64,000 nucleotides of DNA. Origin: Marsupella aquatica (lineage: Eukaryota; Marchantiophyta). A program made the translations under genes and the position numbers. Below the pieces are notes generated by a model. The model saw only the letters and a program-made list of their open reading frames with translations, was not told where the DNA came from and searched no databases. Location: contig OZ316897.1 of assembly GCA_973895155.1 (NCBI GenBank), positions 2,728,001 through 2,792,000 on the forward strand, written 5' to 3'. Below, piece after piece: positions 1 to 11,950 of the stretch; the stretch's first letter is position 1, and every line of letters starts with the position of its first letter.

Positions 1-3000
1 CGGATGCTGTAATATAGGATCTTGCGGGTCCACTGGCTCCACCCATGTAACATCAGAGCCAAGACCACCAAGGTGACCTGAATTCAAGGCTTCTGTCACT
101 GCATTGTAGTCCATCAAACCCCCACGGGCAATATTCACCAAAAATGCTCCCTGCAATCAGAGATGAAAAGATCAAGATCAAGATCAAATAATGTTCAAGG
201 GACTCCATTAATGAGACTTCCCGGAACCTACCAAGTCTTGCTGCTTCAAACATCTAATATATATATATATAAGCTTGTCCCCTAGAGCTTGGAATTAAAA
301 GAAAATATCAAGGATTCACTATATGCTCTTGTTTTTTCCTTTTATTTATGTATTGCTTGAAGGGAGCATTTTACTTCACACGTAATCCCAAGACTACAGG
401 GTAATCCAGACCATCACCCTGATGACCGGCCAAATCATGCAATCACTACCAGTAGCATCCAAAAGGGAAGCAAGGGCAAATATCATCCAAAATGGAAACT
501 AGCAGAGCTAGCAATGATCCACTACACACTGAGAAAGCTTCTCTAAACCTATGGTGTCTTCAATTGAGTGCGCATTGGATGTATAAATTTCTAGACAGCT
601 GGGCTCTGTAGCCTTTGCAGTGTCATAGATCAGAATCTTGCTCATTATTTCTCAACATTGGTTAGTATTGCTGAATGCAATTGTAGTGGTGATTACTAAC
701 GGAGGTTAGTGATAATGACCATCAGCAACGTTTTGAGTACCACCTTTACCCCTACAATAACTGCTTAATAGAAATAGATCGCAAGTAAACCAAAATATTC
801 AATGAATGGAAAATGACGAGAGATACCCGTTTCATGCTTGCGAGAAACCCCTTATTGACCATTCCTTTCTGCATCAAACACAACAAGGAGGTCACCTAAT
901 CAATTAACATGATTAATACCGCATTTTGGCAAGCTCGACTTCGTTTCCAGCGCTAAAACCGTGACGAGTGTTGTAAAGAACGTTCGATCACGCAGGCAAT
1001 GCACATTGGGAGAGGTGGCGGACAAAGAGCTCACTGTTTCTGGAGTCAAAGAACAGCACATAACGACAATGTCTGCTTGGCTAATGAACTCATGAAGGTA
1101 TTCCATGCCACCTTTACGATCAACTGCAATGTCTGTATCTCCATTTGGTGTTGACGATCGATCAACTTCTCCTGGTAGTGGTGACCATCAGATTATGGTC
1201 AAGTTGTGGCCAAATTTCTTGGAAAGTCCAGACATGGCTTGAATTTTGAATCAAGACTTGGCAGTTTGAATCACCAACATTTGTGTCCTTCTGAATGGTT
1301 TTCCTACTACACATTGAAACTTTGACTCGGGAGCTTAGCATGTGGTAGTGCTCAAAAGCACCACACGGAATAGGACAACTGCACCTTCTCCGTAGACCTT
1401 ATTGTTCCATGATCGTCGCAGAGCAAGAACCCTAACCCCAAACGGTTTTAGTCGCGGTGCCAACTCTTTGCCAATATTCCCGTACCCGACAATGCATACC
1501 TGGCAGATACATATTAGAATTCCATGAATGGACCGTACTGAAAGATCTTAAACTCTTGACAAGGTTTGAAGAGCACTGTGCATGTCAGAAAGCAACTATG
1601 ATAACAAGGAGACTTGTTTTCTAGAGTTGAGAAGTTTACGGTTGTGTTGAACAATGTTTTCGTTAGGGGTTCTCCAAGCCGTTTCTCCAGCACACTTTGT
1701 TCCATGCCTTTCTGCACTATTATGAACGCAGATTCAGTCTCAACTGGAGCTCAAACATAAAATGGTATTACGAAACAGTTCTTGGGTTCATGGATAAGTG
1801 CTATTGAGACCATTCATTTTTTCTTCAGAACACCATGATTCATTCACATTGATGTCCTCTTGCAAGCCTTAGGACGAAAGTACTTCAAGTCGGGACCTCA
1901 GCTATTTCCCTTAATGATTTGTTCTCCCACACTATATCGCTGTATATCACAGACGTCAAGCTTCAACCTGTCTAGACGATTCAAGAGCTGGCATCACTAC
2001 TTGAGAAGTATAGGTTAGGGGTCCTGATCCTGAATCCTATCCTGAACTTGCTCAGCCATCGTTACTTGATCATGACCTATTTTTTCAAGTCACTGTTTTG
2101 TGACTTGCTGCTCCAGTCAGGTGCTCGGGAGAACTGCATCGGGAAGACTTATCAAAGTGCTTTCAGTCCATCTTTTATGACAGCGAACCATACCTTCATT
2201 TAACAACTTGCATCATCTCTAGAAACCACGGTGCAACTGTGAGCTCTAATGATTTGAAAACATGAGTTTCTGGACAGTTATCTGATGTTGGAATTTCTTT
2301 GTTTTGCCAACATTTAGCAAGAACATGGGTTTGTCCTTGGAAGTAAGAACCATAGATTCACCTGGTTTCGAAGAAGGCTGAGCATGAGATAGATGGCATG
2401 CTCTGCACACGACAATGCATTCCCACAATCCAAACTTGGAATTCTTGCAACTTTGATTCCCAGTTGTGTAGCAGCTTCGATATCAACGCCTGGCGTCTCA
2501 AGAATAGCATCATGCGCTGTCAACAAGCTGCTGCTGTTCCGAGAACATCTTATACTACACTCCAAACTGCTAGCAAATCCGCTGCCAATTATTCTGTTTG
2601 AAGAATTCCAGCTCATGGCAGATATGGAAAATGCAAAAGAATCAAATGGATGAACTTCAAGTCCAGGGGAGCAGTGACATCAGAATTTCACGTGAGTCAT
2701 TAAACAAACGCAACACTTGAGAAGAAAAATCACACAACGGCGTCCATTCCTCCAACTGAAGCAGTACCGGCCGTGCACTTCGGGAATGTATAGATCTAAG
2801 ACCAATCCTTTATGACTCATGGTCCTCAGCCAACCTCATTCCTTCTCCCTACATACAGAGTTGTCAGACTTGGAGGGAACGTTGATGAAACGTACCTTCC
2901 AGGCCCATTCCAAACTGAGTAACGATCTTTAATTTCTTTGCCCGAGACAGGACATGAGAGGTCAGCTTGTAGTTTTTGCAAACACACATATCATATTCAT

Positions 3001-3614
3001 GAATCTGATTCTCAATTTCGTCCATAGGCAGCGTCTCCACCTGCCATTAACGATGCAACGTAAAGGTATCACAGTAGAGTTTTCAAACAAAGGATATAAC
3101 AGCAACAGCTACGCAATGACCTACTTGAACCATTTTTTTTCTCATCGTAGTTTTGCAGGCTTTTATTGAGTTGGGATCAAGCCCAATGTGCCAGCTCTGT
3201 GGTTCTTATAGAAAGCAAAAACCCAACAAGTTTGCAGATGAACTGAAATTAATTGAACAAGAAAACGACCACTTGGTGATTCAAGAAGGAAAGTCTAATT
3301 GGCACCAGCGGTAGGGAGGCGTGAATGGAAGGGAAGCGCAAGGGTGAGTTACTCACAAGAATGTGCGGGGACTGTTTGAGGTAATCCCGGGTGTAGACGA
3401 ATCCCGAAGGAAATGCCTTATTCCCACAAAACAGCAATCGAAGCTGCCGTGTTCCTGCTCGGTCTGCTTTTGCTCCATTCTCTGTCATCCCAGCTTCTTC
3501 TCCGTTTCTATCCCCAGTGCTCATTCTGCGGCTCCTACCGTAGCCTTCCGCCCTGGATTTACTTAACGTCCTCCCTCTGAAGACAGAGAGCAAACTTCTG
3601 CTCATCCTTTGCAT
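1..3614 (-). CDS. D-isomer-specific 2-hydroxyacid dehydrogenase (PGDH-like), 3' end outside window
   Basis: Probable NAD(P)-dependent 2-hydroxyacid dehydrogenase of the Arabidopsis At1g72190 type; the substrate is not established. Exons that join in frame (minus strand, first to last): 3614-3357, 3040-2896, 2489-2362, 1711-1640, 1499-1385, 1171-1035, 868-827 and 150-1, giving 349 codons. All visible junctions are GT-AG. Seen in the protein: an Arg-rich N-terminus that could be an organellar leader, a catalytic-domain block GVDIEAATQLGIKVARIP, the Rossmann glycine motif VGYGNIGKEL, ADIVVMCCSLTPET, the LVNIARGG block carrying the catalytic Arg, and SDVTWVEP carrying the catalytic Glu. The catalytic His block (TPHxA type) lies beyond position 1. 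The start is the first ATG of the frame at 3614-3612; a second Met follows at residue 4. An AT dinucleotide run (about 257-269) lies in the last visible intron. The gene is divergent from the INSIG-like gene. Confidence 0.88.
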
Positions 3615-4806
3615 TTGCTTCGACGCTTGCAGTTAGTTACGGCCTACAGTACGCTTTCGCTTCTGGGTGGTAACCACGGTCGCTTTACAAGACTGACCCA
3701 TGGTCCTTACAAGCCCGTGGAATTTTAAAGTAGCCCTCGATACTCTTCACTTCTTTTAACCTTAGTTACTACGTGTGCCTTCTTAGGCCTCAAATCCAAT
3801 ACTCCCTAGACAACCGCACCCTACGTGGAAGGTATGGGTTGTAATTTTCTCCGCATCAATCATATCTCATTCAATTAGATTCAATTCAGTTCAAATCGGT
3901 GTGTGTACGACACGAAAGAGGACGGGAAGTCAAGCTTAGACAAGTTCGGTCCACCTCCTCCTGCTCCTCTTTTTCATGTTCCCAGTGGACAGATGATTGA
4001 GTAGCACCCTTGCTCAGCTACAGGAGAGCTGAAGGAGAGTCACCGACATTTGAGCCATTTCTTATCAATGAACTGCGAGCCAGAGGCAAGCAGATATACA
4101 AACTCGTCCCCTCAATCAACCGTCAAAGACGCCCAAAACCAATCCTCGTCAATGTGAGTGGAGTATCAGTAAGAGCCAATTCTTCCCGGCTCCATGTGTT
4201 CATTGCACGAACCCTTTTCCACTCCCTGCGTATCTTCTCCATGAAGTTTCTAATGAACTTGAATGAACTGCGATTTCTGTCCACATCACAAGGGCTTTGC
4301 GGTAAAGACAATATAGACTCCAAGGAGCTAACCAAGGCTACAGAATCCCACCTTCAGTGGATCACCTCCGACGTGCGTTCGCACTATCTGGATGAGTTAT
4401 AAGTCTCTCGCCTCTTCAGCGTAAGTGGACACTTGGGCCAACAAACAATTGGTCACCATGTCTGTCTGGAAGAACCAGCGACAGCACACCTCAGTCACCG
4501 AAAACACCTCAGTCACCGAAAAGAGTGCATGGTCCCTGCAGAGCCGGGGTCTAAAAATTGACTGTGATATAAGCCCCTCCATCCTGGGAAATGGGCCCCA
4601 ACGCTCGTCTTGTGATGACTCAGTAGGAGCAGCAAGCTTCAGAACTACTGACCTTTTTCATTCCCTGAAGCTGAGGGGCAAGCTGGGATAGGTCGAGTTC
4701 CTCTTGTACCTCAACTTGGCACTTTATGGTCCACACCCATCCTGTATATATTCAGGAGCAGTAGGAAGTGGAAAATAGAGGACGGAGTGCAACCTTCTTA
4801 GCCAAA
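3615..4806. other. Shared upstream region of two divergent genes
   Basis: This stretch separates the start of the minus-strand dehydrogenase from the start of the plus-strand INSIG-like gene, so it should hold both promoters and 5' leaders. A TATA-like TGTATATATT lies at 4743-4752, about 55 bases before the plus-strand ATG. A short direct repeat, CACCTCAGTCACCGAAAA, occurs twice at about 4487-4522. The open frame at 4010-4402 has no ATG start and no recognisable domain. Confidence 0.4.
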
Positions 4807-7800
4807 ATGACAACATCACTGAACCTCCTCCACTGGCACTCGAACTCCTCTCTCCGTGCATCCCAGGCGGAAGGAAGAGTGGATCGTCCCGCCCCTCCAT
4901 CTCCCTCCTCGTTCCGAATTCACTCCTCTTTACAAAATTGCCTGCACATGGTTGCTCTGGCAGGGTCCACCTCTCGGAGACTCTCGTCTCCTTGTTTATT
5001 GTATTCGCTGAATGCTTTGAGCGGTAATCCGTCACCTCAATCTCCCTTGTTGCTCGCTGGGCAGCACATGGATGTTGATGTGGTCCGCTTGTCGTCGCCT
5101 CATAGGACGAACTGGAATGGCCAACTCAGGGCAATTTCCGAGGAGAATGCCACGGATGTGGCCGTGAAAGAGAATTCAGGTGCGTTGTGTTTCATGAATA
5201 TGCGAAATCTGTGTCGGATGGCAGATTCCCTAAGGAATTCCTTCGAGAAGATTTTCAGGCTGGAAATGCAACCTTGCAATGTCTTTTTTCGAGTGTCATA
5301 TGCCTCAGTACAGTACACATAACCAGTTTGTGCTATACTTTGTAAGGAGTACGAGTTAACAGACATTGTAAATAAGTGCTGCTGCTGGCTTGGAAGGCCG
5401 AATCATTTGAGGCAAGCTTCCTGTTCTTACGTGTTGACTAGAGGCCTCAGTAACTATACATGAATCGTACTTCTGTAAGAGAGAGGAACTCACAGGGTTA
5501 GAGAATCCCTCTGTTGTGCTAGTAGGCTATCCATCCCAGAAGCTGAACGAGGACTACGGCTAGTTGGTTTTCACTGTTTTTCATGCGCTGAATTGATAGC
5601 TCGCCAATCCTGACCTGCTAAAATTTACAGATTTCCTACCGCCTGGATGGCCTACTGTGGCTATCGCCCTCTTTGGTCTGGGGCTTCTATTTGGGCCGCC
5701 TCTTGATGGAATCCACTCGCGGGTGGGACTCCAGGTGTATGACAATGGAGCCATCAATCTTTTCGGGCTGCAAACCAGTATCTGGGTGAGTTCATTTTTT
5801 CTGATAGTAGAGCTGCTCTAGCATGCTTATAGTAGCCAGCTTTAATTACTCTATAGCAGCTAAGTCCAGCCTTCGTTGAATTGAACCCGAGTGAGTGGAT
5901 TGTGTAGCAAAGTGTTCAGCATGTTGATCATCGTAGATTTTAAATTCCAGTCTCGATAGTTCGGTTTCGAAGAAAAGAATGAGTCAAGTGAATGATAAAT
6001 ACCACATATCCCCAATTCGGTGCAGGGAACAGATATCACAAGGCAAAAATGCCAGAAGAAAATAAATGAACAAGGAAACTAATAGCCACGTATTAGCTTG
6101 TTGTCCTTCTTTTGCCAGTGTTCAAGCAAATTAGGCAACAGAATTCTAAACTACATAACTTATAAATCCTTTAAATCTTAGAAGGAGACAATTTTAGAGA
6201 AGTTTTTAATGATAATGCCTAACTTGGGCGGCCTCTATTGTGAGTAGGTGCCTCCACTCCTGGGTGTGTTCTACAGCTTAGCTGGTTTGTTATCGCTTGT
6301 TCTCGACAAGAAGCTTGCTCGCAGCGGCAACACCCCGACAGCAAATTTTACCAAGGTTGCTGCTTCATTAGTGTGAGTAGTGGTAATCCTTGAACGCCTT
6401 TGAGCATTTCATTAATAAAATATTTTCCTACTGCTCCTGAAAAGTCCTGTCAAGAAGTCAACTAATGTTCTGCAGACTTGGAGAATTACTCAATTGCAAG
6501 TTTGATTTGGTTTTCTTTGATGCGCTAATTAACTTCAGTGAGGATGCACCAGCTTGGCTGACTCGTACTTAAACAAACAGCTTATCCTCTCACTTCGTGT
6601 GTATGTCATCACAATTTAGACGAAAGGATCATTGTCGGTTGTTGTTCCTAATTGCACACTAATGTCGCTCACTGGATGCTTCTCACAGCAGTTATGAAAC
6701 CCAGGAAAGAACACGTCTGCGGTCAAATTTGTGAATCAAAATTACCCAACTATATATCTTCTGTCTGAGTTTCTGCCCGTGAGATGTCTCATGATAACCT
6801 AAGAAGTTGTATGGAAAACATGATTTGGGCTGTGACAGATCCTTGGCTGTTTTGCTGGAGCTAAGTGCAGAGCTGTACCATGCTGGTGTACCTGCAAATA
6901 TTGAAGGATACATACTATTCTTTGGTGCACAGTTGAACTGGGTTCTATTGGACAACACCTGGTGGGGGTTCGCTCTTGCTTCTTTGATAGGAGTGGTTTG
7001 CCCACTTGCAGAGATCCCGATAGTCAAGTAAGGGCATTCTCTTCAAATATTTGAATTACACTGAATAGAACAAAGATTAATAAAATTTGGGTTCCATAGT
7101 AGATGGACTTACGACCGCTTTCCTAGTTTCCTTGCAGCGTTGGCTTCTTATGCCGGCTTGCTTTTATTAGCCTCGATGATGACAGCTTTTGCGTGACGTT
7201 CTTGCTTAATCTCATGGTCTATACTTTCTTCTGGATCTTGGCAAATCTTCCCTACAGCGGTGGTGAGGCCAAAATTCTAACAGTCCAATTGCTTGCCCAG
7301 AACATTTGGCCTCTGGCACTATCCGCAAGCGAATGTCAGCCTCTTTGGTGAAGTGAGTTCCTTCTCTTTCCGATGCTATTTCACACCTGGTCTAGAGATA
7401 TCCGCCGGCGTTCAATGCCTGATTTCTTAAATATCTTCAAACCAATAGAGACACATGAAAAGTTAAATGAGTTACTTTCCACAACTATGTAAGGTTCTCG
7501 AGTAACTTCCTATTTTTCTGCGAAGCGTTTTTTTAGACCTAATGCTCAAAACCTGATCAGCTATCTGATGGCAACATGAAGCCAACTGAAAGTTATAGAA
7601 CTTTCCCAGCCCATCATCTTGCATTTTCTTTGTGTTCTTGCTTGCTTTGAGCCTTTGAGCCCTTTCTTCTCAAATTTTGGTTTCAAGACTAATCTTGGTA
7701 TGAAACTGCTGTCAGAGTAAGTCCCACCAGTCTAATATCCGTGTTGCTAACTCAGGGATTTGTCACGTGGGTGATCTGCTGCTACTTTTTCTACACTCCT

Positions 7801-7866
7801 TTCATCTCAAACCTGGCAAGGTGGCTGGTCAGCTATCAGAAAGATTTGGAGGAGCCAAAACAATAG
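4807..7866 (+). CDS. INSIG-like multi-pass membrane protein with plastid-type leader
   Basis: Six exons join in frame: 4807-5179, 5631-5785, 6248-6372, 6839-7027, 7301-7352 and 7756-7866 (334 aa). The ATG at 4807 sits in an AAAATGAC context; an upstream GTG-initiated extension was not used. Residues 1-120 are rich in Ser, Leu and Arg and low in acid, like a chloroplast transit peptide (inference). The rest is hydrophobic with about five or six membrane segments: [34 protein letters not shown], the [14 protein letters not shown] region, [20 protein letters not shown], then [13 protein letters not shown] and a final [20 protein letters not shown]. The order W-PP-G, GLL..D..L, a W...D..W-GF block and a C-terminal FF....N..R match the layout of INSIG proteins (PF07281), which bind sterol regulators in animals and fungi. 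Role in plants is unknown. It could be an uncharacterised plastid envelope protein with only distant INSIG similarity. Confidence 0.6.
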
Positions 7867-8872
7867 CTAGCTTCCCACGCATTTCCTTTAGTATACACAT
7901 GGTATGATACACGTTGGGACATTGGTCAAACATATAAATCTGGTTGCTTGGTCAATGGGGAGATCACAATATAGATCTCTTTGTGAAACTTCCAAGCTTG
8001 TGTTTGCCTCGTATTGTTGAGTTTTCCGTTTCTATGTCAATACCCTTGTGTCGGATGTACGGCACTGTACAGCCTGAATTTTTTTACACCCTCCCCTAGC
8101 TGATTGAGAGGCACGAGAGAAGTGATATTCAAAAGCACTTCACCATTGAACTCAAAGTCGAGAGACTGCTACAGAACACGCAAATGACTTTTTCCCACAG
8201 AATATTGCGGCTCGAGTAAGAAGACTTGGTTATAAGGAAACAGAGATAGATGTCTGATAATCGATCCCACTAGCATTGATGGAGAGAAACGTTCTAATGC
8301 CTTTCATGCAATCTCATGTTGAATAGTTTGACGAATTCTGAGTGAGCATATGATGAAAGCCAGGCCATTGCGTTATGAGGATGAAATCGACATACAATCC
8401 ACCTGAGCTTACACTGATCTACGGAAATTGTTGTCGCCTTCCGCATGATTGTAGATGAGCATGACATCGATGAGGAATTGAACAAAAAGAGACTATGCTA
8501 CTGTTAGGCTGCTGTGGGGTTGTTAGAATACAAATCATCCATAACTATTTTGCCTTTCATAGTGCCTCCGTGAGTCACTGGTCCGAGCAAGGGCCAATGA
8601 CGAAGTACATTTCGGTAGCGTGACCAGCTCACTGCTCCCGCAAGGCCAAGCTTAACGAGACATGCAACAAGCACAAAGGAGAGAGATTAAATTTCATAGC
8701 CAAAATTGTCTTATTCGTTTCCTGAAGATCACAGCATCTGACCAAAGTTAACTCGACGTAACTTCTGTGTTAATGTTTGACTTGTTCTCTATGGATGTTG
8801 ACAAAATGCACGCATAACAACTTTAAGTTGATAAGGAGTATGTTCTCGAGAGTAGAGTAGGAGATCCAGCTT
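7867..8872. other. Convergent intergenic region
   Basis: This stretch lies between the stop codons of the plus-strand INSIG-like gene and the minus-strand SRPBCC gene and should contain both 3' untranslated regions. No coding frame or repeat was recognised. A 63-codon frame at 8294-8485 shows no family features. Confidence 0.35.
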
Positions 8873-9382
8873 CTAGTTTGATGGATTGTTGACCAAATCT
8901 TCGAGTACTTGGAGAGATTTCCTGAACACTTCACTCATGTACTCCGCCACCTTCTCCTCAGTTCGGCTCGCAATAGGACTCACACTGAAAGCCCAATCAA
9001 CAGCAGTGGTTCCGTCCCCCAGATCTTGCAATTTGAAGTTGCAGACGTAGCCCTTGAACCCAAAGTTATTGTCCAGCATTTCGTAGCTGAAGCTGTATTT
9101 CCCTACATCCCTGCTGAGAAGCCTCTCCTTTGCCCAGGACTTGCTTCCATCAGGCCTTGGAAACGAGTTCCCAACCATGTAGCGGACACAGCCCGGCTGG
9201 TTGTATTCACCGACGGTTGTTTCACACTTGTCAACGCTATTCATCCATTTGTCCAGAGCGCAGAAATCTCCTGCAATGGCCCAGGCCTTGTCGGCTGGGA
9301 TATTGATGGTTTCCGTCAGTGCTCCGTGCCATCTCTCCCCTGTTACGTCGGAACTCGGTGAAACTGCATCGGTTGCTGCCAT
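8873..9382 (-). CDS. SRPBCC / polyketide-cyclase-like protein (lachrymatory-factor-synthase-like)
   Basis: Intronless gene for a 169-aa soluble protein of the START/Bet v 1 (SRPBCC) superfamily, closest in pattern to plant lachrymatory-factor-synthase-like proteins (Polyketide_cyc2, PF10604). The family signature is visible: an early W-x-G block (ERWHGALTETINIPADKAW), then DFCALDKWMNSVD, QPGCVRYMVG, KSWAKERLLSRD, YSFSYEMLDNNFGFKGYV, and a late VDWAFSV strand followed by a C-terminal helix (EYMSEVFRKSLQVLEDL). These proteins form a hydrophobic pocket for small ligands; the ligand here is unknown. The start is the ATG at 9382-9380; a five-codon upstream extension begins with TTG and was rejected. 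It has no signal peptide and is probably cytosolic. Length is usual for the family. A block of local duplications begins 300 bp upstream. Confidence 0.85.
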   Translation of the reverse strand: MAATDAVSPSSDVTGERWHGALTETINIPADKAWAIAGDFCALDKWMNSVDKCETTVGEYNQPGCVRYMVGNSFPRPDGSKSWAKERLLSRDVGKYSFSYEMLDNNFGFKGYVCNFKLQDLGDGTTAVDWAFSVSPIASRTEEKVAEYMSEVFRKSLQVLEDLVNNPSN

Positions 9383-9683
9383 TACAATCTTAAACAACAG
9401 GAACTTTCAAGTCAGGATGCCTGCCAAGGACATACACACTTTGAAAAATAGATACACAGAAAGAAATGTCCAATTATTCACCGGCAATTGTAATGGAGCA
9501 AGCACGTCTAGGGTTAGGCGACCTCAAACACTTCTGATGAAGAGAATCCGTGCACTGGTAAGCGAGGGCCGGTAATGACTTGATTGCACTACTATTCCCA
9601 CCGTCCTCTTCGTCCCTTACAATTTCGAGAACCCTCAACGATGGTAACTGTGTGTACAAGGAGGCATGTGTTTGTTAGGCGAG

Positions 9684-10049
9684 GAGATAGCTGCTCAAGA
9701 ATTGAAGCCAGTAGTGTGTTCTACTCTGAGATAGCTGCTCAAGAATTGAAGCCAGCAGTGTGTTCTACTCTGAGAAGGAAGACAATGAGATCAGAATCTG
9801 GGATGATGTTGGCCTGAGTGGAGCTCCACGTACTTGGGCACAGTTGGAGGCAAGGGATTGCAAAATGAGATAGCTGCTCAAGAATTGAAGCCAGTAGTGT
9901 GTTCTACTCTGCGATAGCTGCTCAAGAATTGAAGCCAGCAGTGTGTTCTACTCTGAGAAGGAAGACAATGAGATCAGAATCTGGGATGATGTTGGCCTGA
10001 GTGGAGCTCCACGTACTTGGGCAAAGTTGGAGGCAAGGGATTGCAATTG
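9684..10049. repeat. 183-bp direct duplication with an inner 44-bp duplication
   Basis: A 183-bp unit (9684-9866) is repeated immediately at 9867-10049 with very few changes. Each unit begins with two tandem copies of a 44-bp segment starting GATAGCTGCTCAAGAATTGA (starts at 9686, 9730, 9869 and 9913). Both levels of duplication keep exact spacing, so the outer one postdates the inner one. It lies upstream of the SRPBCC gene. No conserved protein is encoded. Confidence 0.9.
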
Positions 10050-10142
10050 GCAAGAGTCTGGCATTGACTGCGTGCAGTGAATTGGAACGAAGAGTCCACA
10101 CTCTCGAGAGAGGGATCCTCTTGGCCCGGTCAGCACTCAGCA

Positions 10143-10346
10143 GAGTGTGTACTTACTTTTTGGTTTTCTTAGAAAGGAAATCTGTGAGACCCCACCCCAT
10201 AGAAAGGGGACGTGTGTACTTTTTTTTTTTAGAGGGGATATCTTTTTTGGTTTTTTAGAAAGGAAATCTGTGACAACCCCCCATAGAAAAGGGAACGTGT
10301 GTACTTATTTCTTTTAGAGGGGATATGTGTGAAACCCCATAGAAAC
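10143..10346. repeat. Degenerate tandem repeat, three units
   Basis: Three imperfect units of about 55-85 bp share GTGTGTACTT, a T-rich run, TAGAAAGGAAATCTGTGA and a run of C followed by CATAGAAA. Unit lengths vary mainly in the T and C runs. Unclassified. Confidence 0.7.
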
Positions 10347-11739
10347 AAACAGTCAATCACAACATTTGAACCCCAGACCTATGAGTGGTTACTCAAGTGA
10401 CCCAAGACCTATGACTCATTACTCAAGTGAGCTAACAAGCAACCTCTATGGGCATGTGTACTTATTTATTTATTATATCGGAACACCAAACAACAAAAGG
10501 GTGCATAGGGGGAGACACAATCCCAAAGGCATTAGATGCTTTCACAAGGAGAAAATAACGGGAAACCCCACAAAGATCAATGAGCCAGAAAGCCCCGGAA
10601 GTTGAAGTCACAAAAAAAAAATTGTCTAGAGACCCTAAAACTAACAGCCTCACCCTACAATTAGTTCGTGGACCCCCTGGTTACATTTTTTAGGCCTTGT
10701 TTGAGCTTGCATTTTGAGAGGCTAATATGGTCCATAATGCTCTGCTAGCACACATTAAAACACTTAAGATCTATGAGATATTTTCACTAATTTTAGAACA
10801 TTAATTAATAAACCCAAGGCACAATTTTGTTTATGTTAGTTGATTTGGGCATTGGATGACACTATATTTTACCACTAAATTGCCCTAGGTACTCAATTTG
10901 AGTTGAGAAGACTACTTTCTCCAAATCAATTGAGAAATCTGCTTTTCTAAGCAAGGAACCCTAAGCTTTCTAGTAGCTAAGTCCTCTTTGTAGAATATTT
11001 GTCACCTGATTTGTTTATGTACTTTCAAATTATTGGAAATTCTGGAGATTTCACTGAAGTCTGAATTTGGCAAGTTTTGAATTAGAGGTGAATAGCCTCA
11101 TGACCTTGATGCAACTATTCACCAAATGGAGAAGGGCAGTGCTTAAAAAAAAATTAAAAAAAGGGCAGCACTTAAGCTTTCAAATGAGAGAAGTCTGATT
11201 AAGAAGAGAAGCTGGTAGTCATGTTGTGTTGGACAAATAGGTTAGATTTTACAGCTTGTATTGTTTAGATTAGATTAGATTAGATTAGATTTTCTCACGA
11301 AATCAATTGTGGACCCATTCAGCCATGCCTGAGCAGTTGACATTTTTCTAACTGCCACATGAATACTTTGCCTTGCAGGCCAAAGTCGACAGCATAAATA
11401 TCACAAGTAGTTGTCAAAATCAGGCTTTTCGCTACATGCAACCAAATTCTCAAGCTACAAGAGTCAATAGTCAATCCGTGGCAAGTCCATTTGAAACCAG
11501 ATCAATGTCTGATCAAATGAATTGAATCAATTCATTGAATTCAAGTCCCGACCATAGTTGGCAGTTTGTCTAAATTGCAAAAGGCTGAAAATCTTACTCC
11601 ATGTGCCAATTATCTTTTAACAAGGAAATTATCAAGTTAGTTATTAGTCATTGTTTATTATTTGAAAAATACTTTTTAAATCTTTGAATTTAATTTTTAA
11701 AATTGGATACGTAACTAAAACGGTTACAAAGTGACAGTT
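10347..11739. other. AT-rich intergenic DNA without recognised genes
   Basis: No supported coding frame. It contains a short pentanucleotide run (TAGAT)n at about 11266-11291 and a TTGAACCCCAG motif near 10368 that resembles the B box of a tRNA-derived SINE on the minus strand but lacks a convincing A box. Confidence 0.35.
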
Positions 11740-11950
11740 TTACCGGTCTTGCTCTTTGCATTTCTAAATTTTTACATTTCTTTTTACGGTATGGCGTCCC
11801 AAAATTTACACCCAAATTGACGCAAACACGAATGAAAACTGTAAGTTGATTCATAAAACTGATGAGTCTTGTTTGTTGCGGTTGTTGTTGACGTGGCATA
11901 CTCTGGTATCAGGAATTTTGGTACGAACCTCTAATGGGGTCCACAAAGAG
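11740..11950 (+). repeat. Dispersed repeat, copy A
   Basis: This segment matches, in the opposite orientation, the segment at 24826-25022. Shared pieces in order are TTTTACGGYATGGC, CAAACACGAAT, TGGCA, a CAGGAATTTTGG block and CTAATGGGGTCCA. A shorter relative of the core lies at 18222-18277 on the minus strand. No terminal repeats were found, so the element class is unknown. Confidence 0.65.

Noticed and set aside
4010-4402. 130-codon open frame between the two divergent genes
   Set aside because: It begins at TTG, not ATG, has no recognisable domain and lies in a promoter region.
6475-6535. Possible extra exon in the INSIG-like gene
   Set aside because: Its splice phase does not fit, and joining 6372 directly to 6839 gives the conserved membrane segment.
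7138-7265. Possible exon of the INSIG-like gene after a good acceptor at 7137
   Set aside because: It shifts the frame before the LWHYPQ block; joining 7027 to 7301 keeps the frame and the family pattern.
8909-9361. 150-codon plus-strand open frame
   Set aside because: It is the antisense shadow of the SRPBCC gene.
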